From Aegilops tauschii subsp. strangulata (lineage: Eukaryota > Streptophyta > Magnoliopsida > Poales > Poaceae), in the NCBI RefSeq assembly GCF_002575655.3, contig NC_053037.3, forward strand, positions 448,539,793 through 448,603,792: 64,000 bases of DNA, in the 5' to 3' direction. The notes beneath the pieces were generated by a model. It searched no databases and had not been told where the DNA came from. It was given only the letters and a program-made list of their open reading frames with translations. The position numbers and the translations under genes are program-made. This document shows positions 10,689 to 20,619 of the stretch, piece after piece (positions within the stretch are counted from its first letter, which is position 1; every line of letters starts with the position of its first letter).

Positions 10689-11944
10689 TCAAGGTAAGGA
10701 AAAACTAGAAAATGCAAGGAAAACGAAAGAAACAATAGCGATCTCAACATGCCAAGAGGTAATTAGTAACATGAATATTTCTACAACCATATTTTCCTCT
10801 CTTGTAATAATTACATATAGGATCATAATCAAATTCAAAAATATAGCTATCATATAATTTTTCTCTTCATGATCCACATGCATAAAAGTTTTATAATCTT
10901 CTAAGATAGTGGGATTAACATCAACTAAAGTCATGACCTCTCCAAACCCACTTTCATCCAAAATTTCATAAGATTGAATACTCTCCAAATAGGAGGGATT
11001 ATTTTTACCTAAAGTTGATGCTCTTCCAAACCCACTTTCAATGTTATTGCAAACATTATTATTAATATCATATTCATCATGAGGCTTAAATAATTGTTCT
11101 AGATCATAAGAAACATCATCACCCCAATAATGATCATTGCAATAAGTAGTAGACATAACAAAATTATCATCCCCAAGCTTCTAGCTTTGCGTATCATTAG
11201 CACAATTATCATTAGTAGAATTTCTAATAACATCATTGCAACCATGCTTTTCATTCAAGGGGCTATCAACTGTGGGTGCAATAACAGTAATGTCATGTTT
11301 AACATAAGGAACTATAGCAAGTTCGTCCCCATAAGCATCATTATTGGCATCATGGCCATAAGAATAGCAAGCATCTCGTTCATCAAGAGGGGATAATTCA
11401 ATCAAATCAACGGAATCATAATTATCCATAGATTCATGCATATCATTATTTTCTTCCAAAGCAGCGGACATTCTCTCAATAAATTCTATAACATAGGCAT
11501 TATGAGCATAGTTTTCATAGCAATATTTAAGTATGTCAAAATTTTCAAATATGTAGGGAGTAATATCATACTTTTCAATCAAAGAAGCAACTTCATAGGC
11601 ACCCTTAGAAGCAACAAATTCTTCAATTTGTTTGACATCATAGTAACTATAAACACCTTTTCATAAGAAGATAAGATTTCATTATCATTAAACTCACATA
11701 GGTAGGGAAGGTGTTTTTTACAGTTCTTAGAGAAACAAGTAAAATCATAAAGTTCACAAAGATTCCAAGCATAGCAATGCAAACAATTTATTTGATTGCA
11801 TAGCCTCCCTTTTTGAGACAAACGGTGAGGCACAAAATGAGCATGCTCATCCAAAGATTTTCCATCAACTAAGCTAGTTGGGGTTTCAGCACGACAACAA
11901 ATGGATCGAAGATGATCCAAGTAGAAAACTTTAAGTGGATCCAT
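10689..11944 (-). pseudogene. ORF of unknown function in the non-autonomous retroelement, broken
   Basis: It starts at the ATG at 11,944 (MDPLKVFYLDHLRSICCRAE). The reading is cysteine- and histidine-rich early on (INCLHCYAWNLCELYDF, then FSKNCKKHLPYLCEF). A one-base deletion near 11,660 moves the frame; the second frame (11,582-11,181) is very acidic and rich in D, E, N and Y (MIEKYDITPYIFENF). A TAG near 11,173 separates it from a third part in the same frame (11,156-10,689; SGFGRASTLGKNNPSYLESI). Repeats of the ESGFG type occur twice. The original protein would have exceeded 400 residues. I do not recognise a domain. It is the only coding capacity of the element, so it may have served packaging or trans-mobilisation; that is a guess. 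Confidence 0.65.
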
Positions 11945-12178
11945 AGTTATCTCATATTTTATTATTTCTTTTATATTTTTTAGTCATGACATGAAGACAA
12001 TAAGCAAGCAAATGAGCAAGTAAACAAAAAGGCAAACAGAAAGAAGGCAAATATTTTTGTATTTTTCTGAAAACGTTTTAGAAGTGAGGAAGATGAAAAC
12101 GAGAGGAAAATGGAAAAATAATGTAAATCCAAGATATGAGAGTTTATGATAGGTACTTGGTAGGCTTGATGTAGATCC

Positions 12179-12196
12179 TCCCCGGCAACGGCGCCA
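12179..12196 (-). other. Primer-binding site of the non-autonomous retroelement
   Basis: The minus strand reads TGGCGCCGTTGCCGGGGA, identical to the site at 2,334-2,351. This suggests that both elements use the same primer tRNA and may share replication machinery. Confidence 0.85.
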
Positions 12197-12207
12197 GAAA
12201 TTCTTCC

Positions 12208-13060
12208 TGCTACTTCTTGAGCTTGCGTTGTTTTTTTCCCTTGAAGAGGAAAGGGTGATGCATCAAAGTAGAGATAAGTATTTCCCTCAGTTAGCAACCA
12301 AGGTATCTATCCAGTAGGAGGAACACACAAGTCTCCAATAATAGCACCTACGCAAACAAACAAATACTTGAACCCAACGCAATAAAGGGGTTGTCAATTC
12401 CTTTACGATTACTTCTAAGGGTGAGATCTGATAGTGATGGATATAAAAGATAAGTAAAGTTGCAAAATAAAATAAAAGTAAATAAATTGCAGCAAGGTAT
12501 TTTTGTGTTTTTGGTTTTGTAGATCTGGAAATAATATGATAAAAGATAGACCCAGAGGCCATAGTATTCACTAGAGGCTTCTCTCTTGAAAGAAAGCATA
12601 CAGTGGGTAAACAAATTACTTTTGCGCAATTGGTGGAAAAGTGCATAGTTATGATGATATCCAAGGAAATGATCTTGTATATAGGCATCACGTCCGAGAC
12701 AAGTAGACCGACTCCTGCCTGCATCTACTACTATTACTCCACACATCGACAGCTATCCAGCATGCATCTAGTGTATTAAGCTAATAAGAACGGAGTAACG
12801 CCTTATGCAAGATGACATATGTAGAGGGATAGATCCAATCAATATGAACGAACCCCATCTTTTTATCCTTAATGGAAACAATAGAAATACGTGTCATGTC
12901 CCCTTCTGTCACTGGGATTGAGCAATGTAAGATTGAACCCATTACAAAGCACCTCTCCGATTGCAAGAAAAATCAATCTAGTTGACCAAACCAAATCAAT
13001 AAATCGGAGAGAAATACAAAGCTATATAAATAATGCATAAAAGAGTTCAGAGAAGACTCA
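12208..13060 (-). repeat. Partial 5' LTR of the non-autonomous retroelement
   Basis: The inner LTR end is TGCTACTTCTTGAGCTTGCG on the plus strand, so it ends in CA on the minus strand. About 850 bases of LTR remain. The outer end is lost: retroelement-like sequence stops near 13,060 at a short inverted motif (CTACTCCTAATGGAGTAG). ORFs on the minus strand here (12,287-12,724, 12,348-12,746) overlap in different frames and are not credible genes. Confidence 0.7.
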
Positions 13061-14055
13061 AATAATCTCTACTCCTAATGGAGTAGTTGGTGGGATTGCA
13101 TCCAGGTTTATTTTCTTTTGTTTTTTTCATTCGGTTTTTTTCGTCCAACCTCCCACTTCGTTTGATTTTTTCCATCTCTTCTCCCACCTCCCTCTGTCCC
13201 TCAATTTTACCTCGCGCATCATGAAAAAACCCACGCAACGAGGATCCCCTCGCACGTAACGAAAGAAAACCAGATGAAGAAGCTCCCCTCGCATGTAGCG
13301 AAAAAACCCAGATGAACGAGGCTCCCTCGCTCAATCCCTCGGTACCCTAGCTCGTCTCCCGTCTCCAGCCGCTGCCACCGCCGCACCCTAATACCCGATC
13401 TGGCTATGCACCTCAGTCGATGTGGTGTCTCTAGCCGATGACCCCCTCCTCATGCCCTGGCCCTCCTCCTCCTCCTCAAGACGCCACCATGGCATCCCCC
13501 TGTCCGGGATTCGGCCATTCCCGCCACTGACGCCCTCCTCTCCATCGCTGCCCTCACCTTCACGTCGCTATCTCTCAACCTCCATCGATCTCCTCCCGGA
13601 TGGATCCGTCCATGTCACTAGATTGAGGGAGAGGGACCTCCACCTTCGTTGTTCTTCTCCCTCCCCGACCTCCCGTAGTCGTGCTCCACGGATCTGGCCA
13701 TGGACACAACCGACGCAGCTTCCCCGACCACCACCAACGACGCCAGCGAGGTGAACATGGTTGTCGCTGCCGGATCCATGGAGGAGCTCACCCCGGCCTT
13801 CTCCTTGTTTTCCTCCACGGTCGCGTCTACTGATCCCTGGCAGTGCTTTTCTACGGGTAACGATGGGAAATTGTGAATTCATCCCCTACTCCTTCCTCCT
13901 CTCTGCTCTGCATTTGATTGGGGTTTCCCTGTGTAGTATATGTGTTGGTTGGCAAAAGTTCAGAGCTGTTTGGTTTGGATGCACACATACGTCTGAGCTA
14001 TTGTCTTTTCTGTCAGCGTTGAGTTGTGTCACTTGTTATTGACTTGGGTTGTTCT
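13061..14055 (+). other. Gene-like GC-rich host segment with one possible exon
   Basis: The sequence looks like a grass 5' UTR and first exon: pyrimidine-rich, CTC/CCT-rich, rising in GC. A possible coding exon runs 13,700-13,856 (MDTTDAASPTTTNDASEVNM to QCFSTG) and ends at a reasonable donor (CTACGG/GTAACG). The sequence after it resembles intron. No domain is recognisable. Before the nest inserted, this segment was directly joined to 63,420 onward, where a D-type cyclin exon appears, so the two could be parts of one gene or of a captured-gene mosaic. Confidence 0.35.
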
Positions 14056-14060
14056 GCAAG
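14056..14060. repeat. Target-site duplication GCAAG, left copy
   Basis: It matches GCAAG at 63,415-63,419 immediately outside the other LTR, which proves that the two LTRs belong to one insertion. Confidence 0.9.
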
Positions 14061-15202
14061 TGTCGGGGGTTTCGTGCGACATATGCCAAAGGATGGCTTA
14101 TCATGGTGGGGGAGAGTAAGACGTCGGCTGGAAACGGGATAAGGCGCAAACATGAACGCCGACGCACTTTACCCAGGTTCGGGGCTCTCCTAGGAGATAA
14201 CACCCTAGTCCTGCTCTGCGGGGTCTCCTCATGCTCACTATCTCAACAAGTGGCTACAAGTTGCTCCTTGAGCTGTTTGCTAGAAGAGGAAGAAGGGCAA
14301 GGCTAGCTCTACTCCTCTGTCTACGTGGTGTGTGTGATATCTCAGGGGCTGAACCCTTTGCATGGGTGCCCGGGGGTTTATATAGGGCTACCCCGCAGGG
14401 GTAAAATGGTAATCTGGCCTGGTGTAGGACCCGACTGTCAGTGTCTACGGTCGTCGGCTTCTCCGCCGGCAGCTGGGGCCCGCCGCCTAGTGGGACCCGC
14501 CGGCTATCTCGTACTTGGCCGACAGGCCGCGCCCGCCACTCACAGGTCTTGCCGGCTGCTTAGCACTGTAGCCGCACTGCTGATGATGCATGCTTTGTCG
14601 GGGAGGGCGTGGCTACAGTCCTGCCGCATGGTGGGCGATCACTGTAGCCATTCCCCGACTCTTCTGGTTAATGGCGCACAGACTTTGAGGGAGGGGAGGG
14701 CCGCCTGGTCAGGAGTCGGCCTCCCCCCTGAGCCGACTGGTCGGGGCTCACCGCCTTCTGGCTTCTCACGGACAGGTGGGGCCTGCCGCCTGCGGGCCGT
14801 ACCGACAGCCTGTAGTGGGAGCATGGCCGTCTCTGCCATGAGTGAGGTCATGGGCTGCGTGGCAACACTGTCGCGCCGGGCATGGGATGTCCGCCGAGTA
14901 CACTGCATTGTGGCCACGCTCCGCCCTGGATTCGGGGGTGGCAGGCCGCACTGTAGCCACGCCCCATCTCGTCGTGATTATGTGGGTGCAAACTTTGAGG
15001 ACACGAGGGGCCGCCTGCTAGGAGTTGGCCCACCTCGAGGCTGCCTTCTGGAGTCCACCAGCCTCTGGCAGCCAGCCGCTTGGACCAGCCGGCCCCAAGG
15101 AGGCGGTGCTTTGTCTTTGGTGCTTGAGGGGCGCAGCTGGCCCCGATGTCTTGAAATACCATGGGGGGCTGATGAAGCTACCCGTGGTCATTTACTCCGA
15201 CA
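14061..15202 (-). repeat. LTR of the Tat/Retand-like element (3' LTR)
   Basis: On the plus strand it begins TGTCGGGGGTTTCGTGCG and ends CATTTACTCCGACA, 1,142 bp. It is closely similar to 62,277-63,414, with scattered substitutions and a few short indels. Long ORFs through it (14,325-15,206 plus, and the matching 62,299-63,159 in the other LTR) are GC-driven readings conserved only because the LTRs are copies. Confidence 0.92.
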
Positions 15203-15672
15203 GTAGTCCCCGAAGCTGATGGGGCGCCGCAGCTGAAGGGGCAAGAAGCCTCAGCAGCTTCCTACTCTGAGTGGTTGGCGATTGCACTTCGTCCGTCTTC
15301 TGAGGCGCCGACAGCTAGGAGTCGGCCGGGACCAGGTAGGCCGCCTAGTGATTTCGAATCGTAGAGGCGGGAGCCAGGTGGCACGCCAGCCGGGCGCCAG
15401 GCTCGCCGTCCGCTGCCCGCGCACCACGCGGCGCTAGCCAGCCAGGTCGGCCTGCCAGCCCACGCGCGCGACGGGACGTCGCCGCAGGCCTGGGCCCGCC
15501 ACTACCGGGCCTCGGCATGTGCTCGGACCCGCTGTTGCCGAGGCGGACGGTTGGGATTTCGGGGCGCAGTAAAGGCACGCCGTTAGTGCACGGTAAACAT
15601 GGGGTCGTGGGGTCGTGGGCGCAGTTAATCCCATGATCCCATGTCCTGCCCCCTTGGCTCCGCCGCCAGGGG

Positions 15673-15681
15673 CTATAAATA
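15673..15681 (+). promoter_or_regulatory. TATA box for the antisense ORF
   Basis: CTATAAATA is set in GC-rich sequence and followed by a pyrimidine-rich leader, about 210-260 bases before the plus-strand ORF. Its position fits a promoter reading opposite to gag-pol. Confidence 0.6.
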
Positions 15682-15888
15682 GGGGGAGGAGGGGAGCGGC
15701 AAACACACGCGCGCACTCCTCACCCCCAGCCTCTTCCATCCTTCTTCTCCTTCTTCCTGCCACCGCAGTGCCTGTTCCTCTAGCCAGAGCGCTACCGCAG
15801 CCAGCTGTCGCCGGGCATCTTCTTACGGTGGACTTGCTCGCCTGTCGCCGCACCGCGCCTCCGTCGAGCTCCGTCGTCCATTGCTCGC

Positions 15889-16178
15889 TTGCGGTCCGGC
15901 GACTGGGACGGCTCCAATGTTCATGAAGACCATCTTGCCTTCCTCCACCAGACGCGGCGCCTGCCCCGCGAGGCGCATGTGAAGGTGCGCGTTCCTCCTA
16001 AAGCCGAAATCTTTCTGGTGTCGGAGGAGGACGAGCGCGTCTTCTTCCGCTCACATTTCCTTCGCGGCTTCGGCCTTCCGGCGAGCAGCTTCCTGCGCAC
16101 CTTCCTTGACTTCTATCATGTCCAGCTGCACCACCTCACGCCTAACACGGTGGTGCTGCTGGCCGCCTTCGTCACTTT
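15889..16178 (+). pseudogene. Antisense ORF with putative gypsy-type transposon domain, truncated
   Basis: The reading contains VRVPPKAEIFLVSEEDERVF, then FRSHFLRGFGLPASSFLRTF, LDFYHVQLHHLTPNTVVLL and AAFVTL. This is the pattern of the plant domain called putative gypsy-type transposon domain, known from proteins encoded by Tat-lineage retroelements. No strong ATG is seen in frame at the very start; an out-of-frame ATG lies at 15,918. Just after AAFVTL (about 16,178) the sequence switches to pol-linker sequence of the opposite strand, so the C-terminal part is deleted. Function in the element is unknown. Confidence 0.65.
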
Positions 16179-16879
16179 GTTTCCTACGAGAGCGAACCTC
16201 TCCGGGTGCTCAGGGTCCAAGGGGATCTTCTTGGTTTCTTTGGCCGGCTGGAAGGAGCCCTCGGTCTCTAATTCCTTGGGTTCTGGTGACAGGTCCGGCT
16301 GCTTGCTAGCCATGGCCACCACCCGGTCCAGGAGCTTCTTCTCGGCGGCAATCACCAGGGACTCGGCCAGCCGGCTGCTGGCTGCAGCACAGGAGGCTGA
16401 CTTCTTGTCTCCATCTATAGTGATGATGCCCTTGGTTCCCGGCATCTTCATCTTGAGGTAGGCATAGTGGGAACAGCCATGAACTTGGCCAGAGAAGGTC
16501 AGCCTAGCAGTGCATGATAAGGGCTCTCCAGGTCTACCACCTCAAACCAAATTGCTTCGCGGCGGAAATGATCCTTGTCTCCGAAGAGGACATCTATCTT
16601 GATCTTGCCGATTGGTGAGCGGGAAAGGCCGGGCACAATGCCGTGGAAGACAGTTCGACTGGGCTGGAGCTGCTTCACCTTGATGCTCAACTTCTCCATG
16701 GCATTGCGGTAAAGGATGTTGATGCTGCTACCGCCATCTATCAGGACTCGAGAGAAATGAGCAGCTCGCCTCTCTGTTGCAAAGGTGGCATCCAACACTA
16801 GGGCATAGGAACCTGGAGAAGGAATCACCTCCGGGTGGTCGGCTTGGCTCCAGCTGATAGGCTTCTCAGACCAGTGCAT
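16116..16879 (-). pseudogene. Aspartic protease and pol linker of the Tat/Retand-like element
   Basis: The minus-strand reading 16,879-16,499 holds the active-site region HFSRVLIDGGSSINILYRNA and later DLESPYHALLG, typical of Ty3-gypsy proteases of this lineage. A second frame (16,451-16,180) contains ITIDGDKKSASCAAASSRLA and PLDPEHPERFALVGNK, which in related elements lies between protease and reverse transcriptase. The two parts are separated by a frame change near 16,460-16,500. Everything downstream (reverse transcriptase, RNase H, integrase) is deleted at about 16,180. Confidence 0.82.
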
Positions 16880-16984
16880 GTACTCTGGGACTTCAAAGGA
16901 GACAGGGTTGACTTCTTGGTGTTGCTGGCGCCGGCTGCGCTTATCATCAGCCTGGCTAGTGAAGACAACGTAGGCTCCGTGTTC

Positions 16985-17950
16985 TTAAGGGAATTCATCT
17001 TGGATGGCGCCGACTGCTGGACGGGCCACCGGCTGCTGAGGAGGCGGAGGCGACTGATCAACAGGCGGAGGGGGCAGCAGCCCTTCGCCCTTCGAGATTC
17101 GGGTGAGCAAGTGGCACTTCCGGGTGATGTGTTTGGACGGCTTCGCGCCGCTATGGAACTTGCAAGGAGCATCGAAGGTCTGCTCATAGGAGAAGGTGGG
17201 TTGCCAAGCCAGCTTGCCGCCTTTCTGACGTTTGGGTAAAGGTTGCCATTCAGGCTGCTGGTCTTCCACTATTGACACATGCCGGCTGGTGGAAGCCGGC
17301 TGGGGTGCCTTGCGCTTGTTGTCGCTCTGCTGCTGGCGCCGACTGGAGTCGCCAGCCGGCTATCTGGGAGCCGGAGGGAGCACCTTCCCTGAGGCGTCCG
17401 CCCAAAGCTCCGACTTCATGGAGGAATCGGCAGTGGCGTACTTGTCTGCTATGATCAGCAGCTTGTCGAGTGTGGCTGGCTCGTCGCAGAGGAGTCGGTG
17501 CTTGAGGAGGGTGCCCTTTCGGCACCCGGCAGTGAAGTATTTGATGGCTTGGACCTCGTGCACCCCTTCACAGAAGTTGCGCAGTTCAGCCCACCGCGTC
17601 AAGTAGTCACGGGTGGACTCGTCAGGGCCTTGGACGCACAGAGAAAGCTGGCGAGGCTTGGGCGGCCGCTTGTAGGTGCTGGTGAAGTTGCGGATGAAGA
17701 CTTCGGTGAAATCTACCCAGCTATTGACGTTGTAAGGCTTGAGGCTATTCAGCCAAGTCTGGGCCATGCCCTGAAGCATGAGGGGGACGTACTTCACGGC
17801 AACGCGCTTGTTGTCGTTTGCTATGTTGACCGCGGTGGAGTAATCAACCAGCCAATCTTCCGGCTTCACGGAGCCGTTGTACTTGGGCGTGTCTCGTGGG
17901 AGCGAGAACCCTTTGGGGAAGGGCTCTTCACGAATGCGGGGCCAAAACAA
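16985..17950 (-). pseudogene. Gag (capsid-type domain and CCHC-like knuckle) of the Tat/Retand-like element
   Basis: The main reading, 17,950-17,360, contains LPRDTPKYNGSVKPEDWLVD, MLQGMAQTWLNSLKPYNVNS, FIRNFTSTYKRPPKPRQLSL and ESTRDYLTRWAELRNF, the standard gag core of Ty3-gypsy elements. After a frame change, 17,278-16,985 reads CKFHSGAKPSKHITRKCHLL, which resembles the degenerate zinc knuckle of this group. The protein would form the virus-like particle. Frameshifts near 17,360 and 17,280 break it. Confidence 0.85.
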
Positions 17951-17975
17951 GGCGGACCAATAGCATCTTCTTCTT

Positions 17976-19165
17976 CTAGTGCCTAGGATCGAGCCAGGCG
18001 GTCGATCCGATGGCGGGCATCGTTTTCTCCAATTCCTTCACGGCGGCCCAGCCGGTCGCCGAGCGTCGGGTGCTCGACAGGCGGCGGGGAGGCATATCTC
18101 TCCCTTCAAGGAGGAGGAGGCGGACGATCGTCCCGCCGCTCCACGGCTTGCGGGCGGCCGTCTTGGTCACGCTCGATGGTGAGGCGCGTGCTGCTACGGC
18201 TAGCAGCCGACTCTTTGTCTCTTCGGTCGCGGGCGCCGCCTGCTGTTGGCGTCCGGGAGGTCGTGCCTTTCTCTCGGCGGGGGGATTCTCAGCGTGCACG
18301 CCGGGTTCTGCCACATGGCAGCCGGCTTCTTGCTGCTCTGCAGCCGCGTCAATGAACCGCTGAACGCGCTCGGTCATGCAGCGGCGCTCATTGCCCTCCA
18401 GGTTGTCCAGCTCGCCCACTGCCGCCTGGGCAGCACATAGGTTCTCCATGGGCGTGGCGTAGACTGGGCGGTCGGCACCCAGCAAGCTGGTGATGGCTGC
18501 GCCGCGTTGTCGGACCGTGCTCATGCGGCTAGGCCCGCCAGCAGCCGGCGTGCCGCAGACGGCGCGGTCGAGCTTGCGCTGGTAAGCCTCGGAGAGGCGT
18601 TTCATGGTAGCCAGCTTCTTGGTGCTTTCGACGAGGGAGACGCGGCAGGCTTCCAATGTCTCAGCGTTGGCGTCGCCTGTGATGGGCGTGGACAGGTCCA
18701 CAGTGCCGCCTGCAGCGGGTCTTGAGCAGCTCCGCCAGACGCTCCGTCGTGGCTGATGACGAGCACCTCCGTGACGGTGCTGCCGCTGCTGTCCGCACGA
18801 GGGAGCGAATCGTCGATGACCACCACGTTGGTGGGTAAGGCGTCGAGGGATGTTGTGTCGGAGTCGACAAGCATCGGGTCGGTGGAGCCGATCGACTCTA
18901 GATCGGAAGCGGGCTCGCTGGCAATGTCGAGCTTGCCAACGAGGTCGATGAGGCAGCTCTCGGAGCTGGCCGCGCCCGCACCTGGCGTAGGCTCGTCGGA
19001 GAGGCGGATCTCGCTGATGAGATCAGTGAGGCAGCTCACCACGCATGCAACTTCCACGCCATGCAGCGCGTCAGCACAAACGCCATCAGGCGTGCCAGGT
19101 TGGCTGTGCTCGCCATGGAGGAAGAGGGTTCCCGTCGAGAACAGATCTCCGGGCGAAGGTGCACC
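17976..19165 (-). pseudogene. N-terminal gag region of the Tat/Retand-like element
   Basis: The sequence from the primer site leftward encodes a long, low-complexity, alanine-, arginine- and glutamate-rich leader in two frames (19,165-18,602 and 18,701-17,976). The second holds ATMKRLSEAYQRKLDRAVCG and a helical, charged segment. No domain is recognised, but the position between the primer site and the gag core, with similar codon composition, makes it the N-terminal part of gag. The frame change near 18,650-18,700 looks like a mutation. Confidence 0.6.
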
Positions 19166-19168
19166 TAG

Positions 19169-19187
19169 CCCCACGGTGGGCGCCAAA
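19169..19187 (-). other. Primer-binding site of the Tat/Retand-like element
   Basis: The minus strand reads TTTGGCGCCCACCGTGGGG directly after the 5' LTR end (CCGACA). It fixes the orientation of the element as minus. Confidence 0.8.
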
Positions 19188-19210
19188 TGTCGGGGGTTTC
19201 GTGCGACATA
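19188..19210 (-). repeat. First 23 bp of the 5' LTR of the Tat/Retand-like element
   Basis: TGTCGGGGGTTTCGTGCG and ACATA match the start of the LTR at 14,061. The copy then breaks at the CACTA terminus and resumes at 62,277 (ATATGCCAAAGGATGG). The 3-base ATA occurs on both sides. Confidence 0.95.
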
Positions 19211-19370
19211 CACTACAAAAAAAGACACATCCGTGACATTTTGGGCCAAACGAAAATCTTTTCTGTCATACTTATGACACTTCTATGACGATAATTGTGA
19301 CAAAACATGGTATCATCATAGATGTGGTGGGGTCCTACTTCTATGACAAAAAATCATGACAGAAAATGGG
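19211..19370 (+). repeat. CACTA left terminal and subterminal repeats
   Basis: After the 13-bp terminus come several copies of a motif like CACTTCTATGACGATAATTG (19,278 onward) and ACTTCTATGACAAAAAATCA (19,338 onward). Related motifs near the right end include CACTTCTGTGAC, CACTTCCGTGATGATAATTT and CACTTCTACGAC. In CACTA elements such motifs bind the TNPA-type protein. Confidence 0.75.
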
Positions 19371-19559
19371 CTTTTCGTCCTGGGCGGGCCGGAGATGCAG
19401 CTGCATGACATTCTTTGGGCCGTCCATGACGGAAATACCGTGGTAGAAGCGAGGGCGAGGAAAATATCGGGGTGTTCCCGGTTACGGTGGGTGGTCGGGG
19501 CCGAGCGATGCGCGTTTCTCTCGTACACGCATGCGCGTGGGTGCGAGCCGTTGGGCTCT

Positions 19560-20145
19560 AACTGAACCCGAGCGAGGCATTGGGCTCGAACTAAACCCGA
19601 GCGATTGCACTGCAGGCTACGTGTTACTGAACCTGAGCGATCGGTCGATGGCTGTTAACTGAACCCGATCGAGCGATTCCATCGCTACTGCTGGTAACTG
19701 AAGCCGATCGATGTTGCCTCTGGATGAACAGTGAGCGTTGCTGGGGGGTTTGGATGAACAATTCCCGGTGAGGGTGGATGAACAGGACCTCGGGGCGTTG
19801 CCTCTGGATGAACAGGACCCCGATCATTCGAGCCGGTTGGGGCTGGATGAATAGGACCCCATGGAGGGCAGGATGAACAGGACCACCCCGTGGAGGGCAG
19901 GATGAACAGTAGACGATGGAGGGCTGGATGAACAGTAGCCCGTGGAAGGGTGGTTGAACAGGAGCCCGTGGAGAGGGCTGGTTGAACAGTAACCGGTGGA
20001 GTAGCGCCCGGTGGAGGCTGGATGATCAGGAGCCCGTGGATGAACAGTCGCAGGTGGAGGCTGGAGGAGGTCGACGGTGGATGAATAGTAGCTTGTGGAG
20101 GCTGGAGGGGGTCGACGGTGGAGATGAACAGTATCCCGTGGAGTC
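19560..20145 (+). repeat. Degenerate GATGAACAG minisatellite of the CACTA left arm
   Basis: More than a dozen copies of GGATGAACAGGACCCCG-type or GGATGAACAGTAGCCCGTGG-type sequence occur at spacings of about 25-40 bases. The preceding stretch repeats AACTGAACCCGAGCGA-like sequence. ORFs on both strands across it (for example 19,685-20,260 minus and 19,982-20,647 plus) reflect the repeat. Confidence 0.8.
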
Positions 20146-20146
20146 C

Positions 20147-20400
20147 CGTTTTGCGGTACGTCACACCCCTCCCGATGAACAGGACCCCCGTTTCGACCGT
20201 AGCGCTCCAACACAAGTCCGTTTCCTCCGTTTTGCGGTACGCCACACCCCACCCGATCAACAGGACCCCCGTTTCGACCGTAGGAGGTCCGTTTCCTCCG
20301 TTTTACGGTACGCCAGACCCCTCCCGATCAACAGGATCCCGTTTCGAACGTGGCCGGTCGAACACAAGGCCGTTTCCTCCGTTCTGCGGTACGCCAGGCC
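20147..20400 (+). repeat. 71-81-bp tandem repeat, about 3.3 copies
   Basis: Units starting CGTTTTGCGGTACGCCACAC occur at 20,147, 20,228, 20,299 and 20,380, giving periods of 81, 71 and 81. Each unit also contains CCCGATCAACAGGACCCCCG and GTTTCCTC. The 10-base difference is a deletion of the segment before GGTCCGTTTCC in the second unit. Confidence 0.85.
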
Positions 20401-20619
20401 TCGTTTCCATCGGCTGTTCCGTCCAAGCCCTCCCGATGAACACAACGAAGCATTCCGTTCTGACCCAGCCGGTTGGCTCCCCATGAACACGATGACGACG
20501 TTGTTTCTCTGTTCCGACACAGCCATGTACACGAGCCCTGGCCATACGTATGCACGAGTAGGCGTTCGAGACCCTGCCCGTATGTATGTATGTGGCCGTA
20601 TTTTCTTTCTTGCACACTA

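Larger units (their letters stand above)
8391..13060 (-). mobile_element. Non-autonomous LTR retrotransposon, truncated at both ends
   Basis: On the minus strand there is a partial 5' LTR (about 13,060-12,208), a primer-binding site (12,196-12,179), a leader, one broken ORF of unknown function (11,944-10,689), then about 2.3 kb of noncoding sequence. No gag, protease, reverse transcriptase or integrase is recognisable. The noncoding part resembles the long 3' region of wheat Athila-like elements such as Sabrina or Sumaya; that family assignment is from memory and unchecked. The left end is cut at 8,390 by a CACTA-type terminus, so the 3' LTR is missing. The right end is cut inside the LTR near 13,060, where the sequence turns GC-rich. 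Confidence 0.7.

Noticed and set aside
13422..13882. Proline/serine-rich plus-strand and arginine-rich minus-strand ORFs
   Set aside because: Low-complexity readings through CTC/CCT-rich leader-like sequence; only the 13,700 exon has a start and donor worth noting.
14325..15206. 293-residue plus-strand ORF, with a 286-residue counterpart at 62,299-63,159
   Set aside because: Both lie in the two LTRs of one retroelement and are conserved only because LTRs are copies. GC-rich composition keeps the frame open, and no domain is visible.
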